Counted from the stretch's first letter, positions 41,930 to 50,566 are shown. The stretch is 64,000 bases of DNA from Micromonospora chersina (GCF_900091475.1 NZ_FMIB01000002.1:4650001-4714000), one strand, 5' to 3'. The notes: generated by a model from the letters alone, not told the origin. Numbers and translations are program-made.

Positions 41930-42415
41930 ATGGTTTTCAGTGTCGGCGAGACCGTTGTTTACCCCCACCACGGGGCCGCACTCATCGAGGCAATCGAGAC
42001 TCGGGTCATCAAGGGCGAGCCTAAGCAGTACCTCGTCCTGAGGGTCGCGCAGGGTGACCTGACGGTCCGGGTGCCTGCCGAGAACGCCGAGATCGTGGGT
42101 GTGCGAGAGGTGGTCGGCGAAGAGGGCCTGGGCAAGGTCTTCGACGTGCTCCGTGCACCGCACACCGAGGAGCCGACCAACTGGTCGCGGCGTTACAAGG
42201 CGAATCTGGAGAAGCTGGCCTCCGGCAACCCGCTGAAGGTCGCCGAGGTCGTCCGCGACCTGTGGCGCCGGGAGCGGGAGCGGGGTCTCTCCGCGGGTGA
42301 GAAGCGCATGCTGGCCAAGGCCCGCGACATTCTCGTCGGCGAGGTCGCGCTGGCCGAGAAGAGCACCAAGGACGAGGCGGAGACGCTGCTCGACAAGGTG
42401 CTGACCGAGGCCTGA
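41930..42415 (+). CDS. carD: CarD-family RNA polymerase-binding regulator
   Basis: Binds the RNA polymerase beta subunit and stabilises open complexes; generally essential in actinobacteria. It is 161 residues. The N-terminal Tudor-like RID domain begins [20 protein letters not shown], and the C-terminal helical DNA-binding domain runs from about residue 70 ([17 protein letters not shown]) with the conserved Trp. AAAGGGG precedes the ATG. ispD and ispF follow in the conserved order. Confidence 0.96.
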   Translation: MVFSVGETVVYPHHGAALIEAIETRVIKGEPKQYLVLRVAQGDLTVRVPAENAEIVGVREVVGEEGLGKVFDVLRAPHTEEPTNWSRRYKANLEKLASGNPLKVAEVVRDLWRRERERGLSAGEKRMLAKARDILVGEVALAEKSTKDEAETLLDKVLTEA

Positions 42416-42469
42416 TCCACACCTCATCGTCGTACCCACGCCGTAGCAAACGAATCCGAGGACCGCGAC

Positions 42470-43165
42470 GTGACCGCGCAGCTCAATCCGCGCGGTGACG
42501 TCGCGGTCCTCGTTCCTGCGGCCGGTGCCGGGGTACGCCTCGGCCCGGGCGCGCCCAAGGCGCTCCGGCTGCTGGGCGGCGAGCCGCTGCTGGTGCACGC
42601 GGTGCGCCGCATCGCCGCCGCGCCCTCGGTGCACACCGTCGTGGTGGCCGCCCCGGCCGCCGACGTCGAGGCGGTCCGGGCGATGCTCGCGCCGGTGGCC
42701 CCGGTCACCGTGGTCCCCGGCGGCGCCGAGCGACAGGCGTCGGTGGCCGCCGCGCTGGCCGCCGTCCCCGCCGGACCGGACATCGTCCTCGTGCACGACG
42801 CGGCGCGGGCGCTCACCCCGCCCGAGCTGGTCGAGTCGGTGGCCGCGGCGGTCCGCGCCGGCCACGACGCGGTGATCCCGGTGCTGCCGGTGGTCGACAC
42901 GGTCAAGGAGGTCGACGCCGGCGAACGGGTCCTCGGCACTGTCGACCGGGCCGCCCTGCGCGCGGTGCAGACCCCGCAGGGCTTCCGCCGGTCGGTGCTC
43001 ACCGCCGCCCACGAGGCGGCCGGGGACGCGCTCACCGACGACGCCGGCCTGGTCGAGAAGCTGGGCGTCCCGGTCGACTGCGTACCCGGGTCGGAGCTGG
43101 CCCTGAAGATCACTCGCCCGTTCGACCTGGCCCTGGCCGAGCACCTGCTGGCCAGCGGCGCCTGA
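42470..43165 (+). CDS. ispD: 2-C-methyl-D-erythritol 4-phosphate cytidylyltransferase
   Basis: Adds CMP to methylerythritol phosphate in the non-mevalonate isoprenoid route. It is 231 residues. The nucleotide-binding loop [18 protein letters not shown] lies near 15-32 (usual PKQ is PKA), followed by [12 protein letters not shown] near 81-92, VHDAARAL near 105-112, and the QTPQGF and [10 protein letters not shown] segments. GAGGA seven bases before the GTG supports the start. The isoprenoid precursors would also serve the UbiA gene. Confidence 0.95.
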   Translation: MTAQLNPRGDVAVLVPAAGAGVRLGPGAPKALRLLGGEPLLVHAVRRIAAAPSVHTVVVAAPAADVEAVRAMLAPVAPVTVVPGGAERQASVAAALAAVPAGPDIVLVHDAARALTPPELVESVAAAVRAGHDAVIPVLPVVDTVKEVDAGERVLGTVDRAALRAVQTPQGFRRSVLTAAHEAAGDALTDDAGLVEKLGVPVDCVPGSELALKITRPFDLALAEHLLASGA

Positions 43166-43169
43166 CGCG

Positions 43170-43175
43170 TACCCT
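43170..43175 (+). promoter_or_regulatory. -10 box TACCCT for leaderless ispF
   Basis: TACCCT six bases before the ispF ATG. No ribosome binding site is seen. Confidence 0.5.
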
Positions 43176-43181
43176 CGGTTC

Positions 43182-43664
43182 ATGATCGTTCCTCGGGTGG
43201 CCATCGGCACCGACGTGCACGCCTTCGCGGCCGGGCGGCCCTGCTGGGTCGCGGGCCTGCACTGGCCGGACCAGGACGGCCTGGCCGGCCACTCGGACGC
43301 CGACGTGGCGGCCCACGCCGCCTGCAACGCCCTGCTCTCCGCGGCCGGCCTCGGCGACCTGGGCGCGAACTTCGGCGTGGACCAGCCGGAGTGGGCGGGC
43401 GCTTCCGGGGTGGCCCTGCTGACCGAGAGCGCCCGGCGGGTCCGGGCGGCCGGCTTCGAGATCGGCAACGTGTCGGTCCAGGTGATCGGAAACCGGCCCA
43501 AGATCGGTCCGCGCCGGGACGAGGCGCAGCGGGTGCTGTCGGCGGCGGTCGGCGCGCCGGTCACCGTCTCCGCCGCCACCACCGACGGCCTGGGCTTCCC
43601 GGGGCGCGGCGAGGGGCTCACCGGGATCGCCGTGGCCCTGGTCTACGAGGCGCCGGCGGCGTGA
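43182..43664 (+). CDS. ispF: 2-C-methyl-D-erythritol 2,4-cyclodiphosphate synthase
   Basis: Zinc-dependent cyclase that makes methylerythritol cyclodiphosphate. It is 160 residues. Metal ligands Asp11 and His13 (GTDVHAF) and the His in [12 protein letters not shown] are present, as are LGDLGANF and the C-terminal [13 protein letters not shown] with its substrate loop. It starts leaderless-like, 16 bases after the ispD stop. Confidence 0.95.
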   Translation: MIVPRVAIGTDVHAFAAGRPCWVAGLHWPDQDGLAGHSDADVAAHAACNALLSAAGLGDLGANFGVDQPEWAGASGVALLTESARRVRAAGFEIGNVSVQVIGNRPKIGPRRDEAQRVLSAAVGAPVTVSAATTDGLGFPGRGEGLTGIAVALVYEAPAA

Positions 43665-43695
43665 CGCGGCGACCGGGTGGCGCCCGGTCGCCGCG
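43665..43695. terminator. Bidirectional hairpin between ispF and a secreted-protein gene
   Basis: A perfect 13-bp stem (CGCGGCGACCGGG) with a 5-base loop between two converging stops. Confidence 0.7.
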
Positions 43696-43700
43696 CCGGA

Positions 43701-44228
43701 TCAGTCGACGTCCGTGCAGACGTTGTGCGTCGTGCCGTGGAGCATCGTGATGGTCTTCTCGAAGGTGGGGGTGAACTCCACGGTGAACTGGCCGTCGACG
43801 ATCCACAGCCCCTTCGGCAGCGAACCCGCGTTCTCCCGGAAGCCGAGCAGCACCGGTCCGGTCACGTACCAGGTCATCGACCCGTCCGTGCCGTAGACGA
43901 CAAGCGCGCTGCCGCTGGCGTCCGCCGTGGACGTGGCCCCGGTCTCCAGGTTCGTCACCCGGTCGATGAGGGCACCGGTGAACAGCTCCCGCTCCGGCGA
44001 GCCGTCCGGGTACGTGGCCAGGGTCAGCTTCCGGACCTCGTCAACGATCGGTTCGACACGTACCGCGAAGTCGCAGCGGGCCCCGGCCGGCAGCTCGAAC
44101 GCCGCCTGCGGGGCCGGCTCCCAGGCGCCGGGGGCGGTGTCGCCGCCCGCGGCGGACGCCGTGCCGGGCAGGGTCGCGACGATCGCGGCCACGACCGACG
44201 CCACCACGATGCTCATCGTGAAACGCAT
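43701..44228 (-). CDS. Hypothetical secreted protein
   Basis: A 175-residue exported protein. The signal peptide MRFTMSIVVASVVAAIVATL ends at TASA-A near 26. The mature part is beta-rich with two Cys (GARCDFAV and HNVCTDVD) that could pair across the domain, plus a DGSMTWYVTGPVLLGF segment. No known family is recognised. GGAG five bases before the ATG sets the start; longer frames lack a signal peptide. Confidence 0.7.
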   Translation of the reverse strand: MRFTMSIVVASVVAAIVATLPGTASAAGGDTAPGAWEPAPQAAFELPAGARCDFAVRVEPIVDEVRKLTLATYPDGSPERELFTGALIDRVTNLETGATSTADASGSALVVYGTDGSMTWYVTGPVLLGFRENAGSLPKGLWIVDGQFTVEFTPTFEKTITMLHGTTHNVCTDVD

Positions 44229-44415
44229 TGTCACTCCATCCGTGCTTCTGGTCAGGGCCGGACCAGGGTCACCGGGCCCGCTCACCACCGGCTCACCGCG
44301 CGCCGAGCCGCAGCCGGGGCGGATCCGCCCGGGCGCCGGACGGACCACCGGGCACCCACCATCCGCTCACCGCCCGATGACAACCGGCGGGCCGGGCCAG
44401 CCGGTCCTGTTCGGT

Positions 44416-45771
44416 ATGGACTTCCGACTGCTCGGACCCTTCGAGGCCCGCCACCGGGGCCGGCCGGTCGAGGTCGGCAGCCGACGCCAGGAGCGCTGCC
44501 TGCTCGGTGTGCTGCTGCTCGACACGGGACGGGTGGTCCCCACCGAGCGCCTCATCGACCTGCTCTGGAACGGCCGGCCGCCGGCCTCGGCCCGGGGTGC
44601 CGTCCAGACGTACATCGGCCGGTTGCGGGGGTCGTTGACGCCGTACGGGGTGCGCATCAGCACCCGGGGCGAGGGCTATCTCGTCGAGGCGGACGGGCAC
44701 CGCGTCGACGTCGACGAGTTCGGCGATCTGGTCCGGGCGGCCGGCGTGGCCGCCGACCCGGGCGAGCGGGTGCGGTTGCTCGACCGCGGATTGGCCCTCT
44801 GGCGAGGGCCGCTGCTCGCCGACGCGGCCGACGGCGAACTGCGGGACCGGCTGCACGGCACCGTCGAGGAGCTGCGGCTGGTCGCCGTCGAGCTGCGCGC
44901 CGAGGCGCAGCTCGCGCTGGGCCAGCACGCCCGGGCGATCGCCGAGCTGATGCCACTGGCCGCCCGGCACCCGACCCGGGAACAGCTCGTCGCCGTCCTG
45001 ATGACCGCGCTGTACCGGGGCGCGCGGCAGGCCGACGCGCTGCGGCTGTACCGGACCACCCGGCAGGTCCTCGTGGACGAGCTGGGCGTCGAGCCGGGGC
45101 CGCGCCTGCGGGAGGTGCACCGCCGGATCCTGCGCGGCGACGACCGGCTGGACCGGCCCGGGCGGCCGGTGTACGAGGTGCGGGTCCGCGACGAGAGCCT
45201 GCCCTGGAGCGTGGGCGGCCATCCGGCGCTGGACTTCTGCAACACCTTCGCCGGGTGGGGGCACGAACCGCCGCTGCCCGGCGCCGAATGGCTGCGCGGC
45301 TACCGCACCCTGGCCGTGTGGGCCGGGCACGTCGGTCTCCTCGACGACGTCTCGGTGAGCCGGCTGCTGCACCTGGCCCGCCGGGACCCCGACCAGGCCG
45401 AGGCGGTGCTCGTCGAGGCCCGGGGCCTGCGGCAGGCGCTGTACGGGTGCCTCACCGGGCCCGACGACCGGCGCGCGTTCGACGCGGTCGCCCGGCACGC
45501 GGAGGCCGCCGCGAAGGAACTGGCGTTCCGGCCCGAGAGCGACGGCCGCGGGCGCTGGTGGCCGGAGCTGGCGGCCGGGCTCCGGATGCCCCTGCACGCG
45601 GTCGCCTGGAGCGCCGCCCAGCTGCTCGCCGACCCGCGCCGGCTCACCCTCCGGACCTGCCCGGACGAGCGGTGCGGCTGGCTCTTCCTGGACGAGAGCG
45701 GGCTGCGGCGCTGGTGCAGCCTGGGCACCTGCGGGCGCTCGCCGGACCGGCCCCGCTGCCACAGCGCCTGA
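44416..45771 (+). CDS. SARP-type regulator fused to an ABATE/CGNR zinc-finger module
   Basis: A 451-residue predicted transcription factor. Residues ~1-95 form an OmpR-like winged helix of the SARP type (MDFRLLGPFEARH ... GRGYxLE-like GEGYLVEAD). A BTAD helical domain follows to about 245 (QADALRLYRTTRQVLVDELG). The C-terminal ~190 residues match the ABATE domain (VGGHPALDFCNTFAGWG) and end in a CGNR-type zinc finger, CX4CX13CX4C, with CGRS in place of CGNR. Both halves are DNA-binding modules usually found apart. No ribosome binding site is seen; an ATG 13 codons upstream is a second choice. Confidence 0.85.
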   Translation: MDFRLLGPFEARHRGRPVEVGSRRQERCLLGVLLLDTGRVVPTERLIDLLWNGRPPASARGAVQTYIGRLRGSLTPYGVRISTRGEGYLVEADGHRVDVDEFGDLVRAAGVAADPGERVRLLDRGLALWRGPLLADAADGELRDRLHGTVEELRLVAVELRAEAQLALGQHARAIAELMPLAARHPTREQLVAVLMTALYRGARQADALRLYRTTRQVLVDELGVEPGPRLREVHRRILRGDDRLDRPGRPVYEVRVRDESLPWSVGGHPALDFCNTFAGWGHEPPLPGAEWLRGYRTLAVWAGHVGLLDDVSVSRLLHLARRDPDQAEAVLVEARGLRQALYGCLTGPDDRRAFDAVARHAEAAAKELAFRPESDGRGRWWPELAAGLRMPLHAVAWSAAQLLADPRRLTLRTCPDERCGWLFLDESGLRRWCSLGTCGRSPDRPRCHSA

Positions 45772-45817
45772 CCGGTGTCCGCCCGCTCGGTGACGGGCGG
45801 GCGGCCCGGCCGGGGGC

Positions 45818-45823
45818 TACGCT
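45818..45823 (+). promoter_or_regulatory. -10 box TACGCT for a leaderless TPR gene
   Basis: TACGCT seven bases before the ATG at 45831. Confidence 0.5.
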
Positions 45824-45830
45824 CGCCGGG

Positions 45831-46868
45831 ATGTCGAACGACGCCGCCCCCGACCAGTCCGCCGCCGACGGCTACCTCCAGCGCGCGCAACTCCTCGCCG
45901 AACTGGGCCGGTACGACGAGGCAGCGGAGGAACTCGACGCCGCGCTCGCCGGCCACCCGGGTAACGCCGAGGCGTTGACCATGCTGGCCCGGGTGCACCT
46001 GGCCGCGGACCGGTCGGCGGAGGCGCTGCCGGTGGCCGAGGCCGCCGTGGCCGCCGCCCCGGGTGCCCTGTCACCGCTCGTGGCGCGCGGCTTCGCCCTT
46101 GTCGACCTGGGCCGGTGGAAGGCCGCGGCGAGCACCGGGGACCAGATCCTGGCGCTCGGCCCGGACGACGCGTACGCCCAGCGGAGCGCCGCCGCGATCC
46201 TGGCCGGGGCGCGCAACGGCCAGGCGGCGCTCAACGCCGCCTGGCGGGGTGTGGAGCTGGCCCCGGAGACCGCGCAGGCGCACCTGGTGCTCGGCCTGGT
46301 CGCCGCCCGGCTGGAGCTGTACGACCTGGCCGAGCGGGCCTACCGGGAGGCGCTGCGGCTGGACCCGGAGGTGGCCGCGGCGCGGCACGACACGGGCGTG
46401 ATCCGGCTGGAGCAGCGCCGCTACGCGGAGGCGCTGGAGCACCTGGCCGAGGCGGCCACCATGGACCCGGAACGCCGCGACGCCGGCCCGACCACCGTCG
46501 ACCCGCTGCACCGCCTGGTGCTCCACGGCGCCGGCTGGTCGCTTGTCGCCACCGTGCTGGTCGCCTTCCTCGCCCCGGTCGCGCCGGGCCCGTCCCGCGT
46601 CCTCGCGGTGCTGGCCGCGCTCGGCGGGGCCCTGCTGGTCTGGCGGCACGCGGCCCGGCTGCCCGGCCTGCGGGACACCGTCCTGCCCGGGCTGCTCCGC
46701 GCCGACCGCGGCCTGGCTCTGAGCGTGTACGCGGTGGCCGCCGCCCCGGCGCTGCTGGTGCTCTACGCGCTGGTCGGCGGCCCGTGGCCGCTTGTCGCCG
46801 GGATCACCGTGGCGGTGGTGGCCGGGTTCGCCGTGCTCGCCCGCGCCGGCCGGCACCCGGTGCGCTAG
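45831..46868 (+). CDS. TPR-repeat membrane protein
   Basis: A 345-residue protein. Residues ~10-215 form about five or six tetratricopeptide repeats (for example AELGRYDEAAEELDAAL and YDLAERAYREALRLDPE). Four C-terminal membrane helices fall between about 230 and 340. The topology suggests a cytosolic TPR scaffold anchored in the membrane. Partners are unknown. The stop shares the palindrome CTAG with the stop of the converging hmgA. Confidence 0.8.
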   Translation: MSNDAAPDQSAADGYLQRAQLLAELGRYDEAAEELDAALAGHPGNAEALTMLARVHLAADRSAEALPVAEAAVAAAPGALSPLVARGFALVDLGRWKAAASTGDQILALGPDDAYAQRSAAAILAGARNGQAALNAAWRGVELAPETAQAHLVLGLVAARLELYDLAERAYREALRLDPEVAAARHDTGVIRLEQRRYAEALEHLAEAATMDPERRDAGPTTVDPLHRLVLHGAGWSLVATVLVAFLAPVAPGPSRVLAVLAALGGALLVWRHAARLPGLRDTVLPGLLRADRGLALSVYAVAAAPALLVLYALVGGPWPLVAGITVAVVAGFAVLARAGRHPVR

Positions 46869-48031
46869 GCCCGGCGCGCCCAGGTCCAGGCGTACGCGTC
46901 GTCCTCGCAGGCGGTCCCCGCGTCGCAGAGGTCCAGCGGGCGGAAGGTGTCCACCATGACGGCCAGCTCGTCGAAGAACTCCGCCCCGATCGACCGCTCC
47001 GCGGCGCCCGGCTGGGGGCCGTGGGTGAAGCCGGAGGGGTGCAGCGAGATCGAGCCCTGCTCGATGCCGGAGCCGCGCCGGGCCTCGTAGTTGCCGCCGG
47101 TGTAGAAGAGCATCTCGTCGGAGTCGACGTTGTGGTGGTTGTACGGCACCGGGATGGCGTCCGGGTGGTAGTCGACCTTGCGCGGCACGAACGAGCAGAT
47201 CACGAAGTTCGGGCCCTGGAAGGTCTGGTGCACGGGCGGCGGCTGGTGGATCCGGCCGGTGATCGGCTCGAAGTCGTGGATGGAGAACGCCCACGGGTAC
47301 ATGTGCCCGTCCCAGCCGACCACGTCGAACGGGTGGTTGGCGTAGACGTACCTCGTCCACCCGCGCCGGTGCCGGACCAGCACCTCGACGTCGGTCTCGT
47401 CGACGAGCAGCGGGCTGTCCGGCCCGCGGACGTCCCGCTCACAGTAGGGGGAGTGCTCCAGGAACTGCCCGCGCACCGAGAGGTAGCGCTTGGGCGGGCC
47501 GATGTGGCCGGCGGCCTCGACAGCGAGCAGCCGGGTCGGCTCGTCGCCGGTGGGCACGAGGCGGTGGATGGTCGAGGTGGGGATGACGACGTAGTCGCCG
47601 GCCACCGCCTCCAGCACGCCGAACGGCGACTCCACGCGCAGCGAGCCGGACTCCAGGTAGAGGCAGTGGTCGCCGGTGGCGTCGCGGAACAGCGGCGACG
47701 GCTTGTCCGCCAGGACGTACGCGATCCGCACGTCGTCGTTGGCGAGCAGGTACTGCCGGCCGAGCACCGGGTCGGCGCCGGCCCCGTCGAGCTTGTGGGT
47801 GCGCAGGTGCCGCGGCTTGAGCGGCAGGTTGGGCACCCGGGTGAAGGCGGGCGGGGTGAACTCCTCGGCGGCCACGATCGCGGTGGGCGCGTGCCGGTGG
47901 TAGAGCAGCGACGAGTCGGAGGAGAAGCCCTCCTGACCGACCAGCTCCTCGGCGTACAGGCTGCCGTCGGGCTGGCGGAACTGGGTGTGGCGCTTGCGGG
48001 GCACCTCGCCGACGCTGCGGTAGTACGGCAT
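46865..48031 (-). CDS. hmgA: Homogentisate 1,2-dioxygenase
   Basis: Fe(II) ring-cleaving enzyme turning homogentisate into maleylacetoacetate in tyrosine catabolism. It is 388 residues, shorter than the proteobacterial form (~430) but normal for actinobacteria. Cupin segments carry GDYVVIPTSTIHRLVP near 147-162, HDFEPITGRIHQPPPVHQTF near 251, and YNHHNVDSDEMLFYTGGNYE near 296-315 with His/Glu ligands. HPSGFTHGPQPGA near 330 holds a further His. GGGAGG four bases before the ATG supports the start. A palindrome lies in the divergent promoter region. Confidence 0.93.
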   Translation of the reverse strand: MPYYRSVGEVPRKRHTQFRQPDGSLYAEELVGQEGFSSDSSLLYHRHAPTAIVAAEEFTPPAFTRVPNLPLKPRHLRTHKLDGAGADPVLGRQYLLANDDVRIAYVLADKPSPLFRDATGDHCLYLESGSLRVESPFGVLEAVAGDYVVIPTSTIHRLVPTGDEPTRLLAVEAAGHIGPPKRYLSVRGQFLEHSPYCERDVRGPDSPLLVDETDVEVLVRHRRGWTRYVYANHPFDVVGWDGHMYPWAFSIHDFEPITGRIHQPPPVHQTFQGPNFVICSFVPRKVDYHPDAIPVPYNHHNVDSDEMLFYTGGNYEARRGSGIEQGSISLHPSGFTHGPQPGAAERSIGAEFFDELAVMVDTFRPLDLCDAGTACEDDAYAWTWARRA

Positions 48032-48068
48032 CTCGCCTCCCGATATGTCCCGTTCTCCGGCCGGTGAC

Positions 48069-48083
48069 GTCCGATAATCGGAC
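48069..48083. promoter_or_regulatory. Operator-like palindrome GTCCGAT-A-ATCGGAC
   Basis: A perfect 7+1+7 palindrome midway between the divergent hmgA and the fahA-linked gene, 38 bases from the hmgA start and about 28 before the plus-strand -10 box. It is well placed to control both. Confidence 0.5.
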
Positions 48084-48111
48084 GCGGTTGTCCGTTCCTT
48101 GTAGCGTCCCG

Positions 48112-48117
48112 TAGATT
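48112..48117 (+). promoter_or_regulatory. -10 box TAGATT for a leaderless gene
   Basis: TAGATT eight bases before the GTG at 48126. Confidence 0.45.
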
Positions 48118-48125
48118 CTTGTCTC

Positions 48126-48980
48126 GTGTCAACGCAGGTGCCCCGCCTTCTCGCCGGCCTGGTCGACGACGCGGCGGTCTTCCCGCCCGGCAGCGCCGCG
48201 CTGCCGGACGCCGTGACCGCGCATCACCGGCACCGGGCCGGCTGGTACGCCGACCTGGTCGGCCCGCTGCTGCTGCCCGCCTCGACCCTGCCGGACCTGC
48301 CCGAGCTGCTCGCCCCGGAGGCGACCCTGGCGGTCGGTGTGATCGGTGACGTGCCGGTCGGCCGGCTGGAGGCGGCCCTCGCCGAGGCGGATCCCCGGCT
48401 CACCGTCCGCCAGGTCGAGGCGCCGGTCGCCAAGCGCGGCGAGGACCCGCAGCCGGGCCTGGCCGACCTGGTCAAGCTCGCCGAGCGACTCGGCGGCACC
48501 GTCTACGCAGAGGTCCCGCTGACCTTCGGGCTGATGGGCGCGCTGGACGCCCTCGCCGAGGCGCGGGCCGGCGGGCTGCCGGTGGCCGCCAAGTTCCGCA
48601 CCGGCGGGCTGGCCGCCGAGCTGTTCCCGACCCCTGTCGAACTGGCCGCGGTGATCTGCGCCTGCCGGGACCGGGACCTGCCGTTCAAGCTGACCGCCGG
48701 GCTCCACCACGCGATCCGGCACCGGGATCCGGAGACCGGCTTCACCCACCACGGCTTCGTCAACGTGCTGGCCGCCACCCTGGCCGCCACCGGGGGCGCC
48801 GAGGTGGACGGTGTGGCCGAGCTGCTGGCCGCCACCGACCCGCTCCGGGTGGTCGAGCTGGCCCGGTCGCACCGGGAGGCCGAGCGCCCGCTGTGGGTCG
48901 GCTACGGCTCGTGCAGCATCTCCGAACCACTTACCGATCTGATCCGGCTGGGGCTGGTGAACGGGGGCTTCGAGGAATGA
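48126..48980 (+). CDS. Uncharacterised protein coupled to fahA; candidate maleylacetoacetate isomerase
   Basis: A 284-residue soluble protein without signal or membrane segments. Beta-alpha alternation (VGVIGDVPVGRLEAAL, TVYAEVPLTFGLMGALDAL, AAKFRTGG, LPFKLTAGLHHAIRHRD, FVNVLAATLAA) suggests a TIM-barrel-like fold with candidate catalytic Lys, His and Arg residues. It is not a zeta-class GST nor a DinB-type mycothiol isomerase. It lies between hmgA (divergent) and fahA and overlaps the fahA start by ATGA. The isomerase step between HmgA and FahA has no recognisable gene here, so that role is inferred from context only. Confidence 0.6.
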   Translation: MSTQVPRLLAGLVDDAAVFPPGSAALPDAVTAHHRHRAGWYADLVGPLLLPASTLPDLPELLAPEATLAVGVIGDVPVGRLEAALAEADPRLTVRQVEAPVAKRGEDPQPGLADLVKLAERLGGTVYAEVPLTFGLMGALDALAEARAGGLPVAAKFRTGGLAAELFPTPVELAAVICACRDRDLPFKLTAGLHHAIRHRDPETGFTHHGFVNVLAATLAATGGAEVDGVAELLAATDPLRVVELARSHREAERPLWVGYGSCSISEPLTDLIRLGLVNGGFEE

Positions 48981-50176
48981 GCTGGGTGACGGGTGCGGCG
49001 GGGTCGCCGTACGGGGTGAGCAACCTGCCGTACGGGGTGTTCCGGCAGGGCGACCGCGCGCCGCGGATCGGCGTACGCATCGGCGACTTCGTGCTGGACC
49101 TGGCCGGCGCGGAGGCCGCCGGGCTGGTGCTGGCCGCCGGGGCGCTGGGCCGGCCGACCCTCAACGACTTCATGGCGCTCGGCCGTCCGCAGTGGACCGC
49201 CGTCCGGCAGCGGGTGACCGAGCTGCTCACCGACCCGGCGCACCGCCCGGCCGTGGAGCCGCTGCTGGTGCCGCTGCGCGAGGTGGAGCTGCTGCTGCCG
49301 TTCGAGGTGGCCGACTACGTCGACTTCTACTCGTCGGAGCACCACGCGTCGAACGTCGGGCAGATCTTCCGGCCCGGGCAGCCGCCGCTGCTGCCGAACT
49401 GGAAGCACGTGCCGATCGGCTACCACGGCCGGGCCGGCACGGTGGTCGTCTCCGGCACCCCGGTCGTCCGCCCCAGCGGGCAGCGGGCCACCGCGCAGGG
49501 CCCGACCACCGGTGCCTCCGTGCGGCTGGACATCGAGGCCGAGGTCGGTTTCGTGGTCGGGGTGCCGAGCCGGCTCGGCGACCGGGTCGCCGTCGCGGAC
49601 TTCGCCGACCACGTCTTCGGCGTGGTGCTGGTCAACGACTGGTCCGCCCGGGACATCCAGGCGTGGGAGTACCAGCCGCTCGGGCCGTTCCTGGGCAAGT
49701 CCTTCGCGACCTCGGTCTCGGCCTGGGTCACCCCGCTGGACGCGCTGGCCGACGCCTTCGTGCCCGCCCCCGACCAGGACCCGCCGGTGCAGGAGTATCT
49801 GCACGACACCCCGCACCTCGGGCTGGACCTGACCCTGTCGGTCGAGTGGAACGGCGAGCGCGTCGCCGAGCCGCCCTTCGCCACCATGTACTGGACGCCG
49901 GCCCAGCAGCTCGCCCACCTCACGGTGAACGGCGCGTCGCTGCGGACCGGCGACCTCTACGCCTCCGGCACCGTCTCCGGTCCGGAGCGCGGCCAGGTCG
50001 GCTCGTTCCTGGAGCTGACCTGGGGCGGGACCGAGCCGGTCAAGTTCGCCGACGGCGCCGCCCGCACCTTCCTGGAGGACGGGGACACGGTGACGATCAC
50101 CGCCACCGCGCCCGGCCCGGACGGCACCACCATCGCCCTCGGCGAGGTCACCGGGAGCATCCTCCCGGCCCGCTGA
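48977..50176 (+). CDS. fahA: Fumarylacetoacetase
   Basis: Splits fumarylacetoacetate to fumarate and acetoacetate, the last step of tyrosine catabolism. It is 399 residues. The N-terminal SH3-like part (YGVSNLPYGVFRQGD) and the catalytic domain are typical: DFYSSEHHASNVGQIFRP near 117-134, NWKHVPIGYHGR, LDIEAEVGFVVG, VLVNDWSARDIQAWEYQPLG near 215 and GTVSGPERGQVGSFLEL with metal ligands in the expected blocks. It is coupled by ATGA to the preceding unknown gene. GAGGA lies just upstream. Confidence 0.95.
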   Translation: MSWVTGAAGSPYGVSNLPYGVFRQGDRAPRIGVRIGDFVLDLAGAEAAGLVLAAGALGRPTLNDFMALGRPQWTAVRQRVTELLTDPAHRPAVEPLLVPLREVELLLPFEVADYVDFYSSEHHASNVGQIFRPGQPPLLPNWKHVPIGYHGRAGTVVVSGTPVVRPSGQRATAQGPTTGASVRLDIEAEVGFVVGVPSRLGDRVAVADFADHVFGVVLVNDWSARDIQAWEYQPLGPFLGKSFATSVSAWVTPLDALADAFVPAPDQDPPVQEYLHDTPHLGLDLTLSVEWNGERVAEPPFATMYWTPAQQLAHLTVNGASLRTGDLYASGTVSGPERGQVGSFLELTWGGTEPVKFADGAARTFLEDGDTVTITATAPGPDGTTIALGEVTGSILPAR

Positions 50177-50197
50177 ACCGACCCCTGTTCACTCTCC

Positions 50198-50230
50198 GTC
50201 CCCGGTCGCACCCGCTGTGCGACCGGGGAC
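50198..50230 (+). terminator. Terminator after fahA
   Basis: A perfect 13-bp stem (GTCCCCGGTCGCA) with a 7-base loop, followed by GTGTCCTT. Confidence 0.7.
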
Positions 50231-50317
50231 GTGTCCTTCGGCGTTGATCGTCGCGGATTGCGTACGCCCCGGCGGTGCGGGCCGGGGCGCACCCGAGAGG
50301 AACAGGAAGGACGAGAG

Positions 50318-50527
50318 ATGACCGAGCTGACCGGCGCCGTCTGGCGCACCAGCAGTCGCTCCAACGATCAGGGCCTCTGCGTCGAGGTGGCCACCAACGT
50401 GGTGGCCGCGCACGGCGTGGTGGGCGTACGCGACTCGAAGGACCCGCAGGGCCCGGCGCTCGCGGTCAGCCCACCGGGCTGGACGGCGTTCGTCGCCGCG
50501 ATCCGGGGTGACGCCTTCCGCCGCTGA
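50318..50527 (+). CDS. DUF397 small protein
   Basis: 69 residues. The DUF397 pattern is clear: AVWRTSSRSNDQGLCVEVA at the start, VGVRDSKDPQGPALAVSP in the middle, and WTAFVAAIRGDAFR at the end. DUF397 genes normally sit beside an XRE-type helix-turn-helix regulator and are linked to control of development and antibiotics in actinomycetes. No such partner is in this window. AGGAAGG seven bases before the ATG fixes the start. Confidence 0.88.
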   Translation: MTELTGAVWRTSSRSNDQGLCVEVATNVVAAHGVVGVRDSKDPQGPALAVSPPGWTAFVAAIRGDAFRR

Positions 50528-50542
50528 CCGCTCGCCGCACAC

Positions 50543-50566
50543 CCGGTGCCCCGCTCGGGGCACCGG
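50543..50566 (+). terminator. Hairpin after the DUF397 gene
   Basis: A perfect 10-bp stem CCGGTGCCCC with a 4-base loop. Confidence 0.6.
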
